DNA from: Saccharicrinis sp963677245 | Lineage (GTDB): Bacteria; Bacteroidota; Bacteroidia; Bacteroidales; Marinilabiliaceae | Assembly (NCBI GenBank): GCA_963677245.1 | Contig: OY781921.1 | Coordinates: 62,001 to 126,000, forward strand | DNA: 64,000 bases | Reading direction: 5' to 3' | Notes under the pieces: model-generated | Seen by the model: the letters and a program-made list of their open reading frames with translations, nothing else | What the model was told of the DNA's origin: nothing | The model's database searches: none | Shown: positions 1 through 8,915 of the stretch, one piece after another | Numbering within the stretch: position 1 is the first letter of the stretch | Layout of the letters: every line of letters starts with the position of its first letter | Position numbers and translations under genes: made by a program

Positions 1-944
1 CCTCCGATATATTTAATAATACATCAAGTGATAACTTTCAGAAAGCATCACTTGAATTAGCCAACTATAGTTCTGACTGTCCAATTAAGGACAATCTACT
101 AAAAGATTACATTGGAGATACATATCACTTAGCAAAAAAGGAAACTAATAATCTTTTAAAACAAGCAGAAGATATTCACCTGATAGATTATGAGGTTTTT
201 GATGATGAAAAAGTATACTTTAATGGTAATCTATTTAAACAGGGTGCAATTGAGAAAACCTCAAAGGTTTTAAGTTCGTTGTCATCAGATGAAACTACAA
301 AAGTTTCAGAAGTTGATTCCCTTTTATCAGAGCAAGGCTGTATTACCTATGAAAAGGCAAAAGCAATACTAGGAGAAAACCTACTTGAAAAACTTCAAGC
401 AATTGCAATGTATGACTTTAATGAGGTTAGTAATGATTCACATACTAAAGTTTTCATTACCAAACCTTCGTCATTTTCAAAGTTTGGAAATCCTTTTGAG
501 GATGATGCTTTAGATTTAGCAAAAGCTTTCATCTCATCACTTATGTATGGAATGCACATTAGTTCCTCTGGTCGTGGAAGAATACAAGGTTATTCTATGT
601 TAAGAAATACTTTGAGAAAATTACTTAGAGGAAGTCCTGTTGGCCCTTGTACCGCAATTGGTCAAGATTATCAAGTTTTAGAACTTAATAGAGTAATACA
701 ACTGCAAAGTGCTGGGTATGGCATGTACTACATGCGATTATTAAAGTTTGATATTGGACAATTGGCACTTGCAGTATTAGAGAATGGAGATTTAGCAGAA
801 TATGAAACGATAGAAACAGACTTGAATAGCACAAATGTTTCAAATTATTCAGGACCAGAAAAGATTCGTACCAAAAACAGGCGAAAAAAAGATACTTCTG
901 GAAATAAAAATGTTGGTGAACTTTTAAGAACAATGAGAAGCTAA
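1..944 (+). CDS. Unknown protein, 5' end outside the window
   Basis: The reading frame is open from base 3 to the TAA at 942-944, so the gene starts upstream of the window; the TTG near 279 is not a credible start. At least 313 residues are visible. I recognise no family. The middle has a glycine- and arginine-containing stretch (around 580-640) and the tail is lysine/arginine rich. The TAA overlaps the ATG of the next gene (TAATG), so the two are probably translationally coupled and act together. Since the partner looks like a nuclease, a role in a defence or DNA-processing pair is possible, but that is inference from position only. Low G+C compared with the virus-like block that follows. 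Confidence 0.6.
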   Translation, partial: SDIFNNTSSDNFQKASLELANYSSDCPIKDNLLKDYIGDTYHLAKKETNNLLKQAEDIHLIDYEVFDDEKVYFNGNLFKQGAIEKTSKVLSSLSSDETTKVSEVDSLLSEQGCITYEKAKAILGENLLEKLQAIAMYDFNEVSNDSHTKVFITKPSSFSKFGNPFEDDALDLAKAFISSLMYGMHISSSGRGRIQGYSMLRNTLRKLLRGSPVGPCTAIGQDYQVLELNRVIQLQSAGYGMYYMRLLKFDIGQLALAVLENGDLAEYETIETDLNSTNVSNYSGPEKIRTKNRRKKDTSGNKNVGELLRTMRS

Positions 945-1954
945 TGGAAAATCAAACAAAACTATTCAAAGGTGAACTTATGGAAGAAAAGCTCAGGGCT
1001 TACTTCCTAAATAATGGTTATTACGTTGCTAGAGGTGTTAAGTATACCGTAGAAAACAATGACATAACAGATATTGATTTATTTCTATATGGAAGGTTCT
1101 CAAGTTTAGATAGGGTTCGGACTAATGTTGATATTAAAAATAAAAAAACACCAAAAGCATTTGAAAGAATTTTGTGGGCAAAAGGTTTACAGAAACTATT
1201 ATGTTTTGATAATTGTGTCGTTGCTACGTCTGATAAAAAGGAAGTGGTTAGAAAATACGGTTTAACACATAATGTTAAAATTCTTGATGGCAACTTTCTC
1301 CAAAAACTACCAGAAGGAAATAATGAAAGATTATCCGAAGAAGATTTATCTAAATTACTTGGATCTGTAAAAAGTTATAAAGAGTATCGCAATCAGTCTT
1401 GGAAAAATCTTTATGAATCATCAAAATCTAGATTACTAAACGAATTAGATTTTAGTGGGTATAATTCTACATTAATATTACTTACCTATTTCATTAGAAA
1501 GTGTTTTGATAGACAAAAAAAAGATATTGCAATTAGAGCAGTTTATATAACTCTTTCACATAGCTTACTTATTTTAGATTACATTCTAAAAGATATTGTT
1601 TTTTTAGATTCAGATAAGCGAAAAGAAGCTTTAAGTGACGGCTTTAAATATGGAAACCTGGGAAAGGATGGTGTTAATAAAACTATTGAAATGGCAGTAA
1701 GAATTGCTGATTCAAAACTTAGTGTAAATGACATTAAAAAATCCTTAGATACTACCGAAATGGATATACTAAAAGAGTTCTATTCAAAAGTTGAAACAAC
1801 TAAAAATATTTTTAGGTGGGCAAAAATTTATGAAAAGTTAGCATTTAATCAACAATTACTAAAACCATCAGAATTAGAATCAGATATTAAAGGAGTCTTA
1901 GCGGTAATGGTAGATTTTTGCAAAGTGAACAGGAAGGACTTTTTTGAAATATAG
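944..1954 (+). CDS. Putative PD-(D/E)XK nuclease-like protein
   Basis: 336 residues. The N-terminal 100 residues resemble the restriction-endonuclease-like fold: a helix containing E14-E15, then D45 in a hydrophobic strand (DIDLFLYG), then V-D63-I-K65-N-K, matching the D...(D/E)-x-K spacing of PD-(D/E)XK enzymes. The remaining 230 residues are mostly helical and unrecognised. The start ATG overlaps the stop of the upstream gene, which makes an operon likely. Such small nucleases occur in restriction and other phage-defence loci, but no methylase or helicase partner is visible in the 1 kb shown upstream. It could also be a DNA-repair or transposon-linked nuclease. Family assignment is by motif only. 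Confidence 0.45.
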   Translation: MENQTKLFKGELMEEKLRAYFLNNGYYVARGVKYTVENNDITDIDLFLYGRFSSLDRVRTNVDIKNKKTPKAFERILWAKGLQKLLCFDNCVVATSDKKEVVRKYGLTHNVKILDGNFLQKLPEGNNERLSEEDLSKLLGSVKSYKEYRNQSWKNLYESSKSRLLNELDFSGYNSTLILLTYFIRKCFDRQKKDIAIRAVYITLSHSLLILDYILKDIVFLDSDKRKEALSDGFKYGNLGKDGVNKTIEMAVRIADSKLSVNDIKKSLDTTEMDILKEFYSKVETTKNIFRWAKIYEKLAFNQQLLKPSELESDIKGVLAVMVDFCKVNRKDFFEI

Positions 1955-2081
1955 AGAGTATTAAAATTAAGGTATTATAGAGAACAGACTTGTTTGTGCT
2001 ATACATACATTATTTTAAGTGTGATTTAATAATCAATGACATCGTTGCTATCCTTAGCATTTCATTTATTTACACATTCAT

Positions 2082-2981
2082 ATGAGAAAAGTATTTAACG
2101 AAATAAGGGGTTTGAATTGGAAAGAATACCCAGTTGATGAATTAGAAAATTTCTTTAAAAAATTTGGAAGATTTCCAATGATGGTGACGGAATTTAATGA
2201 AGGAAGATTAATTCATAGAGCAAGACCAGTTGATGAGAGTGAAATAATAACTTCAGTAAGTGGCTTGTCATATAAACCACAAGAGTTAAATTCAACTTAC
2301 CAACGAGCTAGCACACCACAACAGACAATGCTTTATGGGGCAGTAATACCTCCTGAGATTGACGATGAAGGGATTGACAATCCAAGAGTTACAAGTGCAA
2401 TGGAGTCTGTTTCTTTTTTAAGGAACACGAAACTGGATGGTACTCAAAGAGTACTTTATGGAAAATGGAGAGTAAAGTCAAAAATCTCATTAATTACCAT
2501 TCTTTTTACACGCTATAGAAATGCTAAAAACAATTGGTTAAAAAAAATGAGTGAAGAGTTTTATGAAAGTATTGCTCAATATACTTATCCAGAGCAAAAA
2601 GCTTTCAAGCAAATAAACAACTTTTATTCTAGCGAGTTTAGTAAGTTTGTGGCTGAAAATGAAGATTATAATTATTTAATTTCAGCCCTCTTTTCATTGA
2701 AATGTACGCAAAGTGGCTTTGATGGTGTTATCTACCCAAGTGTGCGTACAATGGGATTAGGCATTAATGTTGCAATAAAACCCGAGACGGTTGATGAAAA
2801 ACTGGAACTAGTATCTGTTTTGGACTGTCGGTTACATAAAAAAGGAAAATTAGCTATAATAAATAATCTAAGATTTGGTAATGTAATAGAAGGGAGTGAG
2901 ACTTTTCATCTTAATGACATTTCAGACCCAAATTTAAGGTTTACTAATACTGAGATTGAAAATAAATTGGGAGTTAATTAA
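2082..2981 (+). CDS. RES-domain protein (possible NAD+-degrading toxin-type enzyme)
   Basis: 299 residues. Visible RES-type signatures are an Arg in a hydrophobic context (LIHRARP, about residue 44), a second Arg/Ser element (YQRAS, about 73) followed by MLYGA, and the C-terminal GFDGVIYPSVRTMGLGIN block, which matches the 'GIxYPSxR' end of RES domains. RES proteins studied elsewhere act as toxins that degrade NAD+ and normally sit beside an Xre-type antitoxin. None is visible here: the preceding gene ends 127 bases upstream and a terminator follows directly. It may be an orphan, a defence effector linked to the upstream nuclease pair, or a non-toxic relative. Family moderately sure, function inferred. 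Confidence 0.5.
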   Translation: MRKVFNEIRGLNWKEYPVDELENFFKKFGRFPMMVTEFNEGRLIHRARPVDESEIITSVSGLSYKPQELNSTYQRASTPQQTMLYGAVIPPEIDDEGIDNPRVTSAMESVSFLRNTKLDGTQRVLYGKWRVKSKISLITILFTRYRNAKNNWLKKMSEEFYESIAQYTYPEQKAFKQINNFYSSEFSKFVAENEDYNYLISALFSLKCTQSGFDGVIYPSVRTMGLGINVAIKPETVDEKLELVSVLDCRLHKKGKLAIINNLRFGNVIEGSETFHLNDISDPNLRFTNTEIENKLGVN

Positions 2982-3019
2982 CTATGGAATTAAAATGATT
3001 TGTTCAATCAAAATATTTC

Positions 3020-3045
3020 AAGTCGGTATACCACCGACTTTTTTT
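3020..3045 (+). terminator. Rho-independent terminator after the RES gene
   Basis: Perfect 8-base stem AAGTCGGT (3020-3027) with ACCGACTT (3033-3040), loop ATACC, followed by a T run to 3045. It closes the left AT-rich unit and separates it from the virus-like element. Confidence 0.8.
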
Positions 3046-3062
3046 GTACCCTCTATCAAAAA

Positions 3063-3110
3063 ATAACCAAATACAACCAATCACGACAAACCATAACCAA
3101 ATACAACCAA
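3063..3110 (+). repeat. Two 18-base direct repeats ahead of the virus-like genes
   Basis: ATAACCAAATACAACCAA occurs at 3063-3080 and again at 3093-3110 (30-base period), just upstream of the first element gene. The position suits operator or recombinase arm-type sites. I found no clear second set near the integrase, so function is open. Confidence 0.5.
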
Positions 3111-3132
3111 CTCCCCACCATAAGTCTACTAT

Positions 3133-5643
3133 ATGTTTGTTTCCATTATGGAAGCAAGCACGAAGAAAATTCTAGGCACATTAGCAGTTGTTGCAGCCGT
3201 TGGAGGTGGCTTTTACCTGATTAAGAAAGGTAAAAAGATTCTCTCCGGTGCAAAGATGAACTTTGCCCTATTAGGATTCCGCATACACAAAATGAACTTG
3301 CAGGAAGTCCAATTTGCCGTAAAACTTCGCTGTTATAATCCCACTAAAACACCCATCACATTAGCCGTTAACCAAGTAGTAGCAAACTACAAAGGTTCTG
3401 CAATTGCATATTCCACCCCCGATATTAAAGGATTGACTATTGGAGCAGGTTCTACACAAGAGCCTGAAATCCTGTTTCAAGTGCCATACCTGAACCTTGT
3501 AGGAAAAGGATTATCCACAGCATTGCTTCAAAACACCGCACAGCTTAAAGCAGACATGAGCTTTACCCTTTCGCTAAGCATTAATGGCGAAACCATTACT
3601 ACCACGCAAAATTTAACAGACGATAATATGAACGGATTAGCATTGGGCGAATTAGGCATTGTGTCTGGCCCACGTAATACACAGGACGGTCGTAAGTTCA
3701 ACCACCTGATAAAAAAGGCATCCGGCACAGATGTATTTGTGAAGAACGGCAATGTCCTGGAAACCGTTGAAAGTTGTATTGAAATTATAGCCGAACACTT
3801 CCGTGAAGTAGAGGAACTAGCCTCAATGTTGCAAGGTGATAACATGAAAGCATCCTGTAAAAACATCTTTGATTTTTCATACAAGTACCTCCAATATCAT
3901 AAAGACGAAGACGGTACAGAGCAGCTTCGTACCCCTGCACGTTCATGGTTGGACGGACAAATGAGGTTCAAACAAAAAGGCATAAAATCAGCAGGGATTG
4001 ACTGTGATGATTACAGCATTTTTGTGGGTTCGCTTTTAAAGAACCTGGGCATTCCGTTCAAGCTTCGCATTACCAAGTATGACGGTAAAAAGAATTTTCA
4101 GCATATCTATGTTATTGTTCCGGCTTTGGGTGATTCCGAAGATGAAATTGTGATTGACCCGGTACTATCAAAATTCGATTATCAGAAGCCATACAGCTTT
4201 GAGCAATCCAACTTTGATATGTCACCTGTTCAGATGGCTGGACTTAAAGGCATTGATGGTTTAACAGGTTCTAGCTCACTAGGCTTACCAATTTCAATAC
4301 TATCAGGTATTGATTTGGCAGGAGGTCATCAGGCACAAGTCGAACATGAAGAACTTATCGCTATTGTATCAGGCGTTGACTTTGATGATGCCATTAACGG
4401 ATTGGGTGATGCAGACGATGCCACCTATCGCTATTTAGTCCGCACCCGGAATTTCCTTTTAAAGAATAAGGAGAACAAGGATAAAATGGCGCATATCCAA
4501 AACCCTGACCAATTTATTTCCATGTTGGACCAGGCTATTAAGTTTTGGAATACACCACAGCGAGATAAAGTACTGGCCAAATTGGAAAGCATTGAAGCCA
4601 GACTTGCACAAAAAGGACTGATAAAGTACGATATAGATGCCGTTGAAGGTTTAGCTGAATTGGATGATTTAGATGAATCCATTGATGGCTTAAACGGAGA
4701 CAGAGGTTTAGGTGGATTCTTTAAATCGCTAAAGAGAATCGGCAGAAAGATTGGTAAGGGCATTAAAAAGGCTGCTAAAAAAGTCGGTAAAGTCGCCAAG
4801 AAAGTAGCTAAAGCCATCGTTCGTTTCAATCCGTTATCAATTGCTATCCGTAATGGGTTACTGGCAGCTTTACGATTGAACATGTTTGGCATTGCCAAGA
4901 AACTTCAATATGCTTATTTACCTGACCAGTTAGCTTCAAAGTATAACATTGATGCAAAAAAATTAAAGGACTTAAAGAAACGCCACAGACGTGTACGCAA
5001 GCTATTTAAAGGATTGCAAGGCAGGGAAAAGAACCTGAGAAAAGCAATCTTAAAAGGAGCAAAACAAAAAAGCCGTGACTTCTCATTGAAGGGCGTTGAT
5101 GGCTTATTGGCAGATTTGCAAGGATTGGAAGCCATCGGAGAACTTGGCGAATTAGGACAAATGGGTGCAGTGGCTACCGCAGCATCGGTTGGTGCAGCTA
5201 CAGGTGTATTGGCAAAAATAAAAAGTTGGCTAAAACCTGTAAAAAACATCTTCTCAAAAATTAAGAGCAAGTTTACCAAGGCTAAACAAGTCAAAAATAC
5301 GGTATCACAGTATGTGCCATCAAATTCAGATACACAGGTTCCGGAAGCAAGTAATTACGTAGCTCCGCAGACCAGCAGTTATACCCCACAACCAATAATG
5401 AAGTCGGGCAACTACAGCCAACAAACTACATCGCTGGCTCCAGTAACTCCACAAACAGTTGCTCCAACAAAAAAAGGCATGAGCAAAGGTGCTAAAGTAG
5501 GTATCGGTATAGGTGTAGTGGCATTGATTGGAACAGGTGCATACTTCGCATTTCGCAAGAAAGATGATGACAAACCGAAGCGAAGCACACAGTCAAAGAA
5601 ATCCTCCTCAAAAAAGGCATTAGGAAGCATTGAGCTTCAATAA
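3133..5643 (+). CDS. Membrane-anchored LEA14-like/transglutaminase-like virion candidate
   Basis: 836 residues. In order: an N-terminal membrane segment (about 13-31); a LEA type 2-like domain (about 45-150); a transglutaminase-like fold (about 240-365) with the expected triad C291 (IDCDD), H324 (FQHIY) and D342 (IDPV); a linker and helical part; a very basic region (about 530-660); and a C-terminal membrane segment (about 780-800) followed by a lysine/serine-rich tail. Several glycine-leucine motifs (KGIDGL, AVEGL, SIDGL, GVDGL, LQGL) lie in the linkers. Transglutaminase-like folds include cysteine peptidases, so this protein could process virion proteins, crosslink them, or bind peptidoglycan. 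A second in-frame ATG at 3148 is an alternative start. Domain calls are by motif; the virion role is inferred from context. Confidence 0.6.
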   Translation: MFVSIMEASTKKILGTLAVVAAVGGGFYLIKKGKKILSGAKMNFALLGFRIHKMNLQEVQFAVKLRCYNPTKTPITLAVNQVVANYKGSAIAYSTPDIKGLTIGAGSTQEPEILFQVPYLNLVGKGLSTALLQNTAQLKADMSFTLSLSINGETITTTQNLTDDNMNGLALGELGIVSGPRNTQDGRKFNHLIKKASGTDVFVKNGNVLETVESCIEIIAEHFREVEELASMLQGDNMKASCKNIFDFSYKYLQYHKDEDGTEQLRTPARSWLDGQMRFKQKGIKSAGIDCDDYSIFVGSLLKNLGIPFKLRITKYDGKKNFQHIYVIVPALGDSEDEIVIDPVLSKFDYQKPYSFEQSNFDMSPVQMAGLKGIDGLTGSSSLGLPISILSGIDLAGGHQAQVEHEELIAIVSGVDFDDAINGLGDADDATYRYLVRTRNFLLKNKENKDKMAHIQNPDQFISMLDQAIKFWNTPQRDKVLAKLESIEARLAQKGLIKYDIDAVEGLAELDDLDESIDGLNGDRGLGGFFKSLKRIGRKIGKGIKKAAKKVGKVAKKVAKAIVRFNPLSIAIRNGLLAALRLNMFGIAKKLQYAYLPDQLASKYNIDAKKLKDLKKRHRRVRKLFKGLQGREKNLRKAILKGAKQKSRDFSLKGVDGLLADLQGLEAIGELGELGQMGAVATAASVGAATGVLAKIKSWLKPVKNIFSKIKSKFTKAKQVKNTVSQYVPSNSDTQVPEASNYVAPQTSSYTPQPIMKSGNYSQQTTSLAPVTPQTVAPTKKGMSKGAKVGIGIGVVALIGTGAYFAFRKKDDDKPKRSTQSKKSSSKKALGSIELQ

Positions 5644-5676
5644 TCAATAGATAAACAATTATTAAAAATTAAGAAC

Positions 5677-6336
5677 ATGGCAGTTAAGAAAACAACGTCA
5701 AGCCCCAGGAGAACATCCGCCGGGACAAAAATTGACTTTATGAAAGCCACCAACAACATAGGCAAGCCCATTGCTGCCGTAGCAGGGTTTGCAGTTGGAA
5801 AGTACGCTTTAAAGAAGTTAGAGAAAAGCCAGGCAGTAAGTGGTCTTTTAGGCAACGACATGAAAAGCTACATTGTTCCGGCAGCGGTTACAATGGGCGG
5901 TTTGGTAGGTACTCAATTTACCAAAAATGAATACATCAAGCTTGGTCTTGTTGGAGCAGCAGGAGCTGGTGTAGAATCCATTATCAAAAAAGCCACAGGT
6001 AAAACCATCCTACAAGGATTAGAGGGCATCATTGGAGACGAGGACTACGATGAAGTTGATGGTTTACAAGCCCTGAATCCAATCACACAAGCTTTGCCAG
6101 CAGCGGACATCGACATCGAGCGTGAAATAGAAGCTTCTGTTTCAGGTGCAGCAGAAGATTACTCCATGAGTGATGACCCTGTGGGAAGTGCAGCAGCCGA
6201 TTATGCAATGAGCGATGAACCTATCGGTAAAACAGACTATCCGGAGGATGAAGAACCTCAAATTGGCAAGATTAAAGACATCGACCCCGACAGCATGGAT
6301 TATGACATCTTTTCGGGCGATATGATGGCATCCTGA
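5677..6336 (+). CDS. Glycine-zipper membrane-associated virion candidate
   Basis: 219 residues. The N-terminus is basic (about 1-20). The middle (about 30-110) carries alanine/glycine-rich hydrophobic segments of the kind that pack in or against membranes. The C-terminal half (about 120-219) is strongly acidic, with two similar blocks (DYSMSDDP and DYAMSDEP). LQGLEGI and EVDGL motifs sit at the junction between the hydrophobic and acidic halves. It lies 33 bases after the large anchored protein and 66 bases before the arginine-rich protein. I do not recognise a family; a minor membrane component of the virion is a reasonable guess. Confidence 0.5.
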   Translation: MAVKKTTSSPRRTSAGTKIDFMKATNNIGKPIAAVAGFAVGKYALKKLEKSQAVSGLLGNDMKSYIVPAAVTMGGLVGTQFTKNEYIKLGLVGAAGAGVESIIKKATGKTILQGLEGIIGDEDYDEVDGLQALNPITQALPAADIDIEREIEASVSGAAEDYSMSDDPVGSAAADYAMSDEPIGKTDYPEDEEPQIGKIKDIDPDSMDYDIFSGDMMAS

Positions 6337-6402
6337 TTCATTCACAACTAAATAATCAATTCAATTTTATAACAGGCTATTGAGCCACAAAAACAAATTA
6401 TC

Positions 6403-7248
6403 ATGGCAGAGATTAATGAGCAAAATGATTTGTACCCTTCAATGGAAGATATAGAAGGTTTAGAAGAAGCGATTCTCGATAAGGAAGAGGATTCGCTGGA
6501 TAAAGAAGACGACCAGGATGATGCCACGGAAGGCATCGGTGAACTCGGACGTTCGAGACGAAGAAGAAGACGCAGAAGCCGTAGAGGTCGCAGACGTAGT
6601 TACCGCAAACGTGCTGTTCGCAGGTCGTACAATGCAGGTCGCAGAAGTACTGCTGTAAAAACAGGTTTGACAACTCAATTGACTTCTAAAGGTCAGTTTG
6701 AACTGCGCAGACAGCAGCTTCCGGCAGAGATTCAAAAGGCATTGAAAGATGCACGTATGCAAACCGTTGATACGGCAATCTATACCATTAAGTCGGTTAA
6801 GGACAAGTCCGATATTGATTTGATGGAAGCATCGGATGATAAGAAGGCTGGTCGCACCAACCTAAACCGTGCGCAGTTGGATTCAGGAAAGTATTTCTTA
6901 CTAACTGACATTGTTCTTGAGTACGCTCACGGTGCATCAGAAGAAGATAACGACCCGGCAGATTTCGCATTCGGTCAGTTTGCGCTTCCTGCACAAATCC
7001 TTAACGGAACGTTTGAGATGACTTTGGGAACTAAGGTGATTCTTCCTGAAATCTCATGTGCGGTATTTGATGATACCGATACAACCAAGCGTAAGTTCCA
7101 GTACAAATTGGCGAATCCAAAGTGGTTAAAGCCATCAATGGACATCACGCCAAAGCTGAACATGCCAAAGGCTATCAACAACAGCGACAAGGTTTTCAAC
7201 CCGGCTGTTAAGATAACCCTATTGGGTACAATCACCGAGAAAGCATAG
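6403..7248 (+). CDS. Arginine-rich candidate major capsid or core protein
   Basis: 281 residues. Residues 1-49 are strongly acidic and contain IEGLEEA and GIGELG. Immediately afterwards (about 50-83) comes a protamine-like run dominated by arginine, typical of nucleic-acid-binding tails. Residues about 85-281 are a compact, probably beta-rich domain. The gene is followed directly by a strong terminator, so it may be transcribed at the end of an early-stopping, highly expressed unit, as expected for an abundant structural protein. An acidic leader that masks a basic tail until cleaved at the GELG site would fit capsid maturation. The capsid role is inferred from layout; no sequence family was recognised. 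Confidence 0.5.
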   Translation: MAEINEQNDLYPSMEDIEGLEEAILDKEEDSLDKEDDQDDATEGIGELGRSRRRRRRRSRRGRRRSYRKRAVRRSYNAGRRSTAVKTGLTTQLTSKGQFELRRQQLPAEIQKALKDARMQTVDTAIYTIKSVKDKSDIDLMEASDDKKAGRTNLNRAQLDSGKYFLLTDIVLEYAHGASEEDNDPADFAFGQFALPAQILNGTFEMTLGTKVILPEISCAVFDDTDTTKRKFQYKLANPKWLKPSMDITPKLNMPKAINNSDKVFNPAVKITLLGTITEKA

Positions 7249-7276
7249 TTTTTTGGGTATGCCATAATCGTTAGAG

Positions 7277-7311
7277 GGGGCGGTCGCAATACTTGCTTCC
7301 GTCCCTTTTTT
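7277..7311 (+). terminator. Terminator after the arginine-rich protein gene
   Basis: Stem GGGGCGG (7277-7283) with CCGTCCC (7299-7305, one G-T pair) followed by six T. It falls inside the structural gene block, between the candidate capsid gene and the next small gene. Confidence 0.75.
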
Positions 7312-7328
7312 CTTAATCACTTATACCA

Positions 7329-7712
7329 ATGGAAGTACAAGACAACAAAATAAAGAAACTACAGGTTGTAAAATTCGAAGTAAAAAAAGGAGAAACCTTT
7401 GAGTTTAACGGCAATACCAAAACAGAGCATGACCGCATCAAGGGTATGTTCCTTCGCTTGTCCAATCAACAAGCCCTACCGGGTTCAACACTTCGAGCAT
7501 GGATTGATGATACTGAAATCATCCCCGATGATACAGAAGTTGCTCTTCTTCATCACAACGATGATATGAGCATTAAGGACGTGACTTTTCCTGTGAATGA
7601 AAAAGCCAAGAATAGCCCTATCAGAATCATTTACAAAGATGATAGTGAAAACCTGGCTGTCAATGATAGTTACCATGTGCGTGTGTATCTGCTTGCCGAA
7701 GTAGACCATTAA
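7329..7712 (+). CDS. Small beta-rich virion candidate
   Basis: 127 residues, no membrane segment, mostly alternating hydrophobic and charged residues typical of beta strands, with short turns (for example DDTE, KDDS). It starts 18 bases after the terminator that follows the arginine-rich protein and 22 bases before the next gene. The size fits one small beta-sandwich or jelly roll, for example a minor capsid or vertex protein, but no family was recognised and the role is inferred only from its place in the structural block. Confidence 0.45.
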   Translation: MEVQDNKIKKLQVVKFEVKKGETFEFNGNTKTEHDRIKGMFLRLSNQQALPGSTLRAWIDDTEIIPDDTEVALLHHNDDMSIKDVTFPVNEKAKNSPIRIIYKDDSENLAVNDSYHVRVYLLAEVDH

Positions 7713-7734
7713 AAAATATCCTCAATCCGAAATA

Positions 7735-8571
7735 ATGAAACGATATTTTGTAATTACGCATAAGTCCGAGGACAACAGTCATATCAATGCACAGGATTTG
7801 CTCCCTGCTTCCTGCAAGTTGATAACTGGTCTTGCTGTTATCGCCACCGTTAAAAAGCAAACAGAGTTGATTGATGTGGTGGAGAGCCTTGCTTTCCCAC
7901 AAGCATTGATTACTGACCTTTTAAACGATGAGCAGATTACGGACTTATTTTACTCCTATTTACGCACACGAGCAGATGAATATGATAGCCGTGCATTCTT
8001 TGAAAGCGACATTTTGCCTGAAATTATCAGGGTACTGACCAATGGTATCGTTTATTCCTGCCTGGATAAAGATGAGCAACAGGAACTAAGTGACCATATA
8101 GCCCATGTATTCAATGAGCAATTCGTTGATTTCGTTTATAACGAATCCAAGCTATTTGTTAGAGGTCAGGGAATGACCAACCTTGAGTTTTCTGATTTTA
8201 TCGCCCAACAAACATTGGTGTTTACCTATCAGCACAAGGATGAACTATTCAAAAGAACCATCAAGGCTTACAAGCAGCCTGAACCATACGAGTGTGGCAA
8301 CATAAGCTTATTGGTAAACGGTAACAGCTTCTTGCTTCGTGACTACATGGTTACGGCAAACAGAAACATCAAGTATCTCAGCAAAGAGATTATCCCTTTC
8401 CATGAGCCTTTGGAGGTGAACAGCAACATCTACACGGTATTCAAGAGCAACAAGAACAGCGAGGAAAATATCCTAACCATCAGGATTTACATCGAGTACG
8501 AAGCTCCATCCAAAAAAGAACTGCAATTGTCGAACATTAATCCGGAGGAAGTGACCAATGAACACGAGTGA
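7735..8571 (+). CDS. Unknown protein of the structural block
   Basis: 278 residues, no signal peptide or membrane segment. The first 130 residues look helical and acidic; residues about 190-265 look beta-rich. Its last 14 bases overlap the start of the next gene, so the two products are probably made together. No family recognised. Position among candidate virion proteins suggests a capsid, vertex or assembly protein. Confidence 0.45.
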   Translation: MKRYFVITHKSEDNSHINAQDLLPASCKLITGLAVIATVKKQTELIDVVESLAFPQALITDLLNDEQITDLFYSYLRTRADEYDSRAFFESDILPEIIRVLTNGIVYSCLDKDEQQELSDHIAHVFNEQFVDFVYNESKLFVRGQGMTNLEFSDFIAQQTLVFTYQHKDELFKRTIKAYKQPEPYECGNISLLVNGNSFLLRDYMVTANRNIKYLSKEIIPFHEPLEVNSNIYTVFKSNKNSEENILTIRIYIEYEAPSKKELQLSNINPEEVTNEHE

Positions 8572-8908
8572 ATTATTACATACCATCGCCAAAGACCGCA
8601 TTGCAGGGCTACGAACCATTGACAGTTATCAATTGAAACCGACTGTGATTCGAGTAACAAGTCCTGATATGTCCCTGGACCTGAAAAACGACATGTGGAT
8701 TCTGAACACTAAAGGTCTTCCCGGTTCCATTGATGAATTGGAAATGATTAGTAGCGATAACGTGTTTACCGCCACGCCTGAAGAATACGACTTTATGGAT
8801 GAGTACCGCTACCAGGTATTCACCGATTACATAGACATTAAAACCCAAGCGGAAAGCTTTAAGCCTTACCGATTGGAGTTTGTAAAGATTATTCCCCACC
8901 GAAATTAA
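8558..8908 (+). CDS. Small unknown protein of the structural block
   Basis: 116 residues, soluble, without recognised motif. It overlaps the end of the preceding gene by 14 bases and ends 8 bases before the next one, so it is in a tight operon. The alternation of charged and hydrophobic residues in the second half suggests beta strands. Probably a virion or assembly component by context only. Confidence 0.45.
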   Translation: MNTSELLHTIAKDRIAGLRTIDSYQLKPTVIRVTSPDMSLDLKNDMWILNTKGLPGSIDELEMISSDNVFTATPEEYDFMDEYRYQVFTDYIDIKTQAESFKPYRLEFVKIIPHRN

Positions 8909-8915
8909 TACGACT

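Noticed and set aside
4431..5630. Minus-strand reading frames opposite the 836-residue protein
   Set aside because: They are rich in Pro/Phe/Leu as expected for shadows of lysine/glycine-rich coding DNA, with no start context or neighbours.
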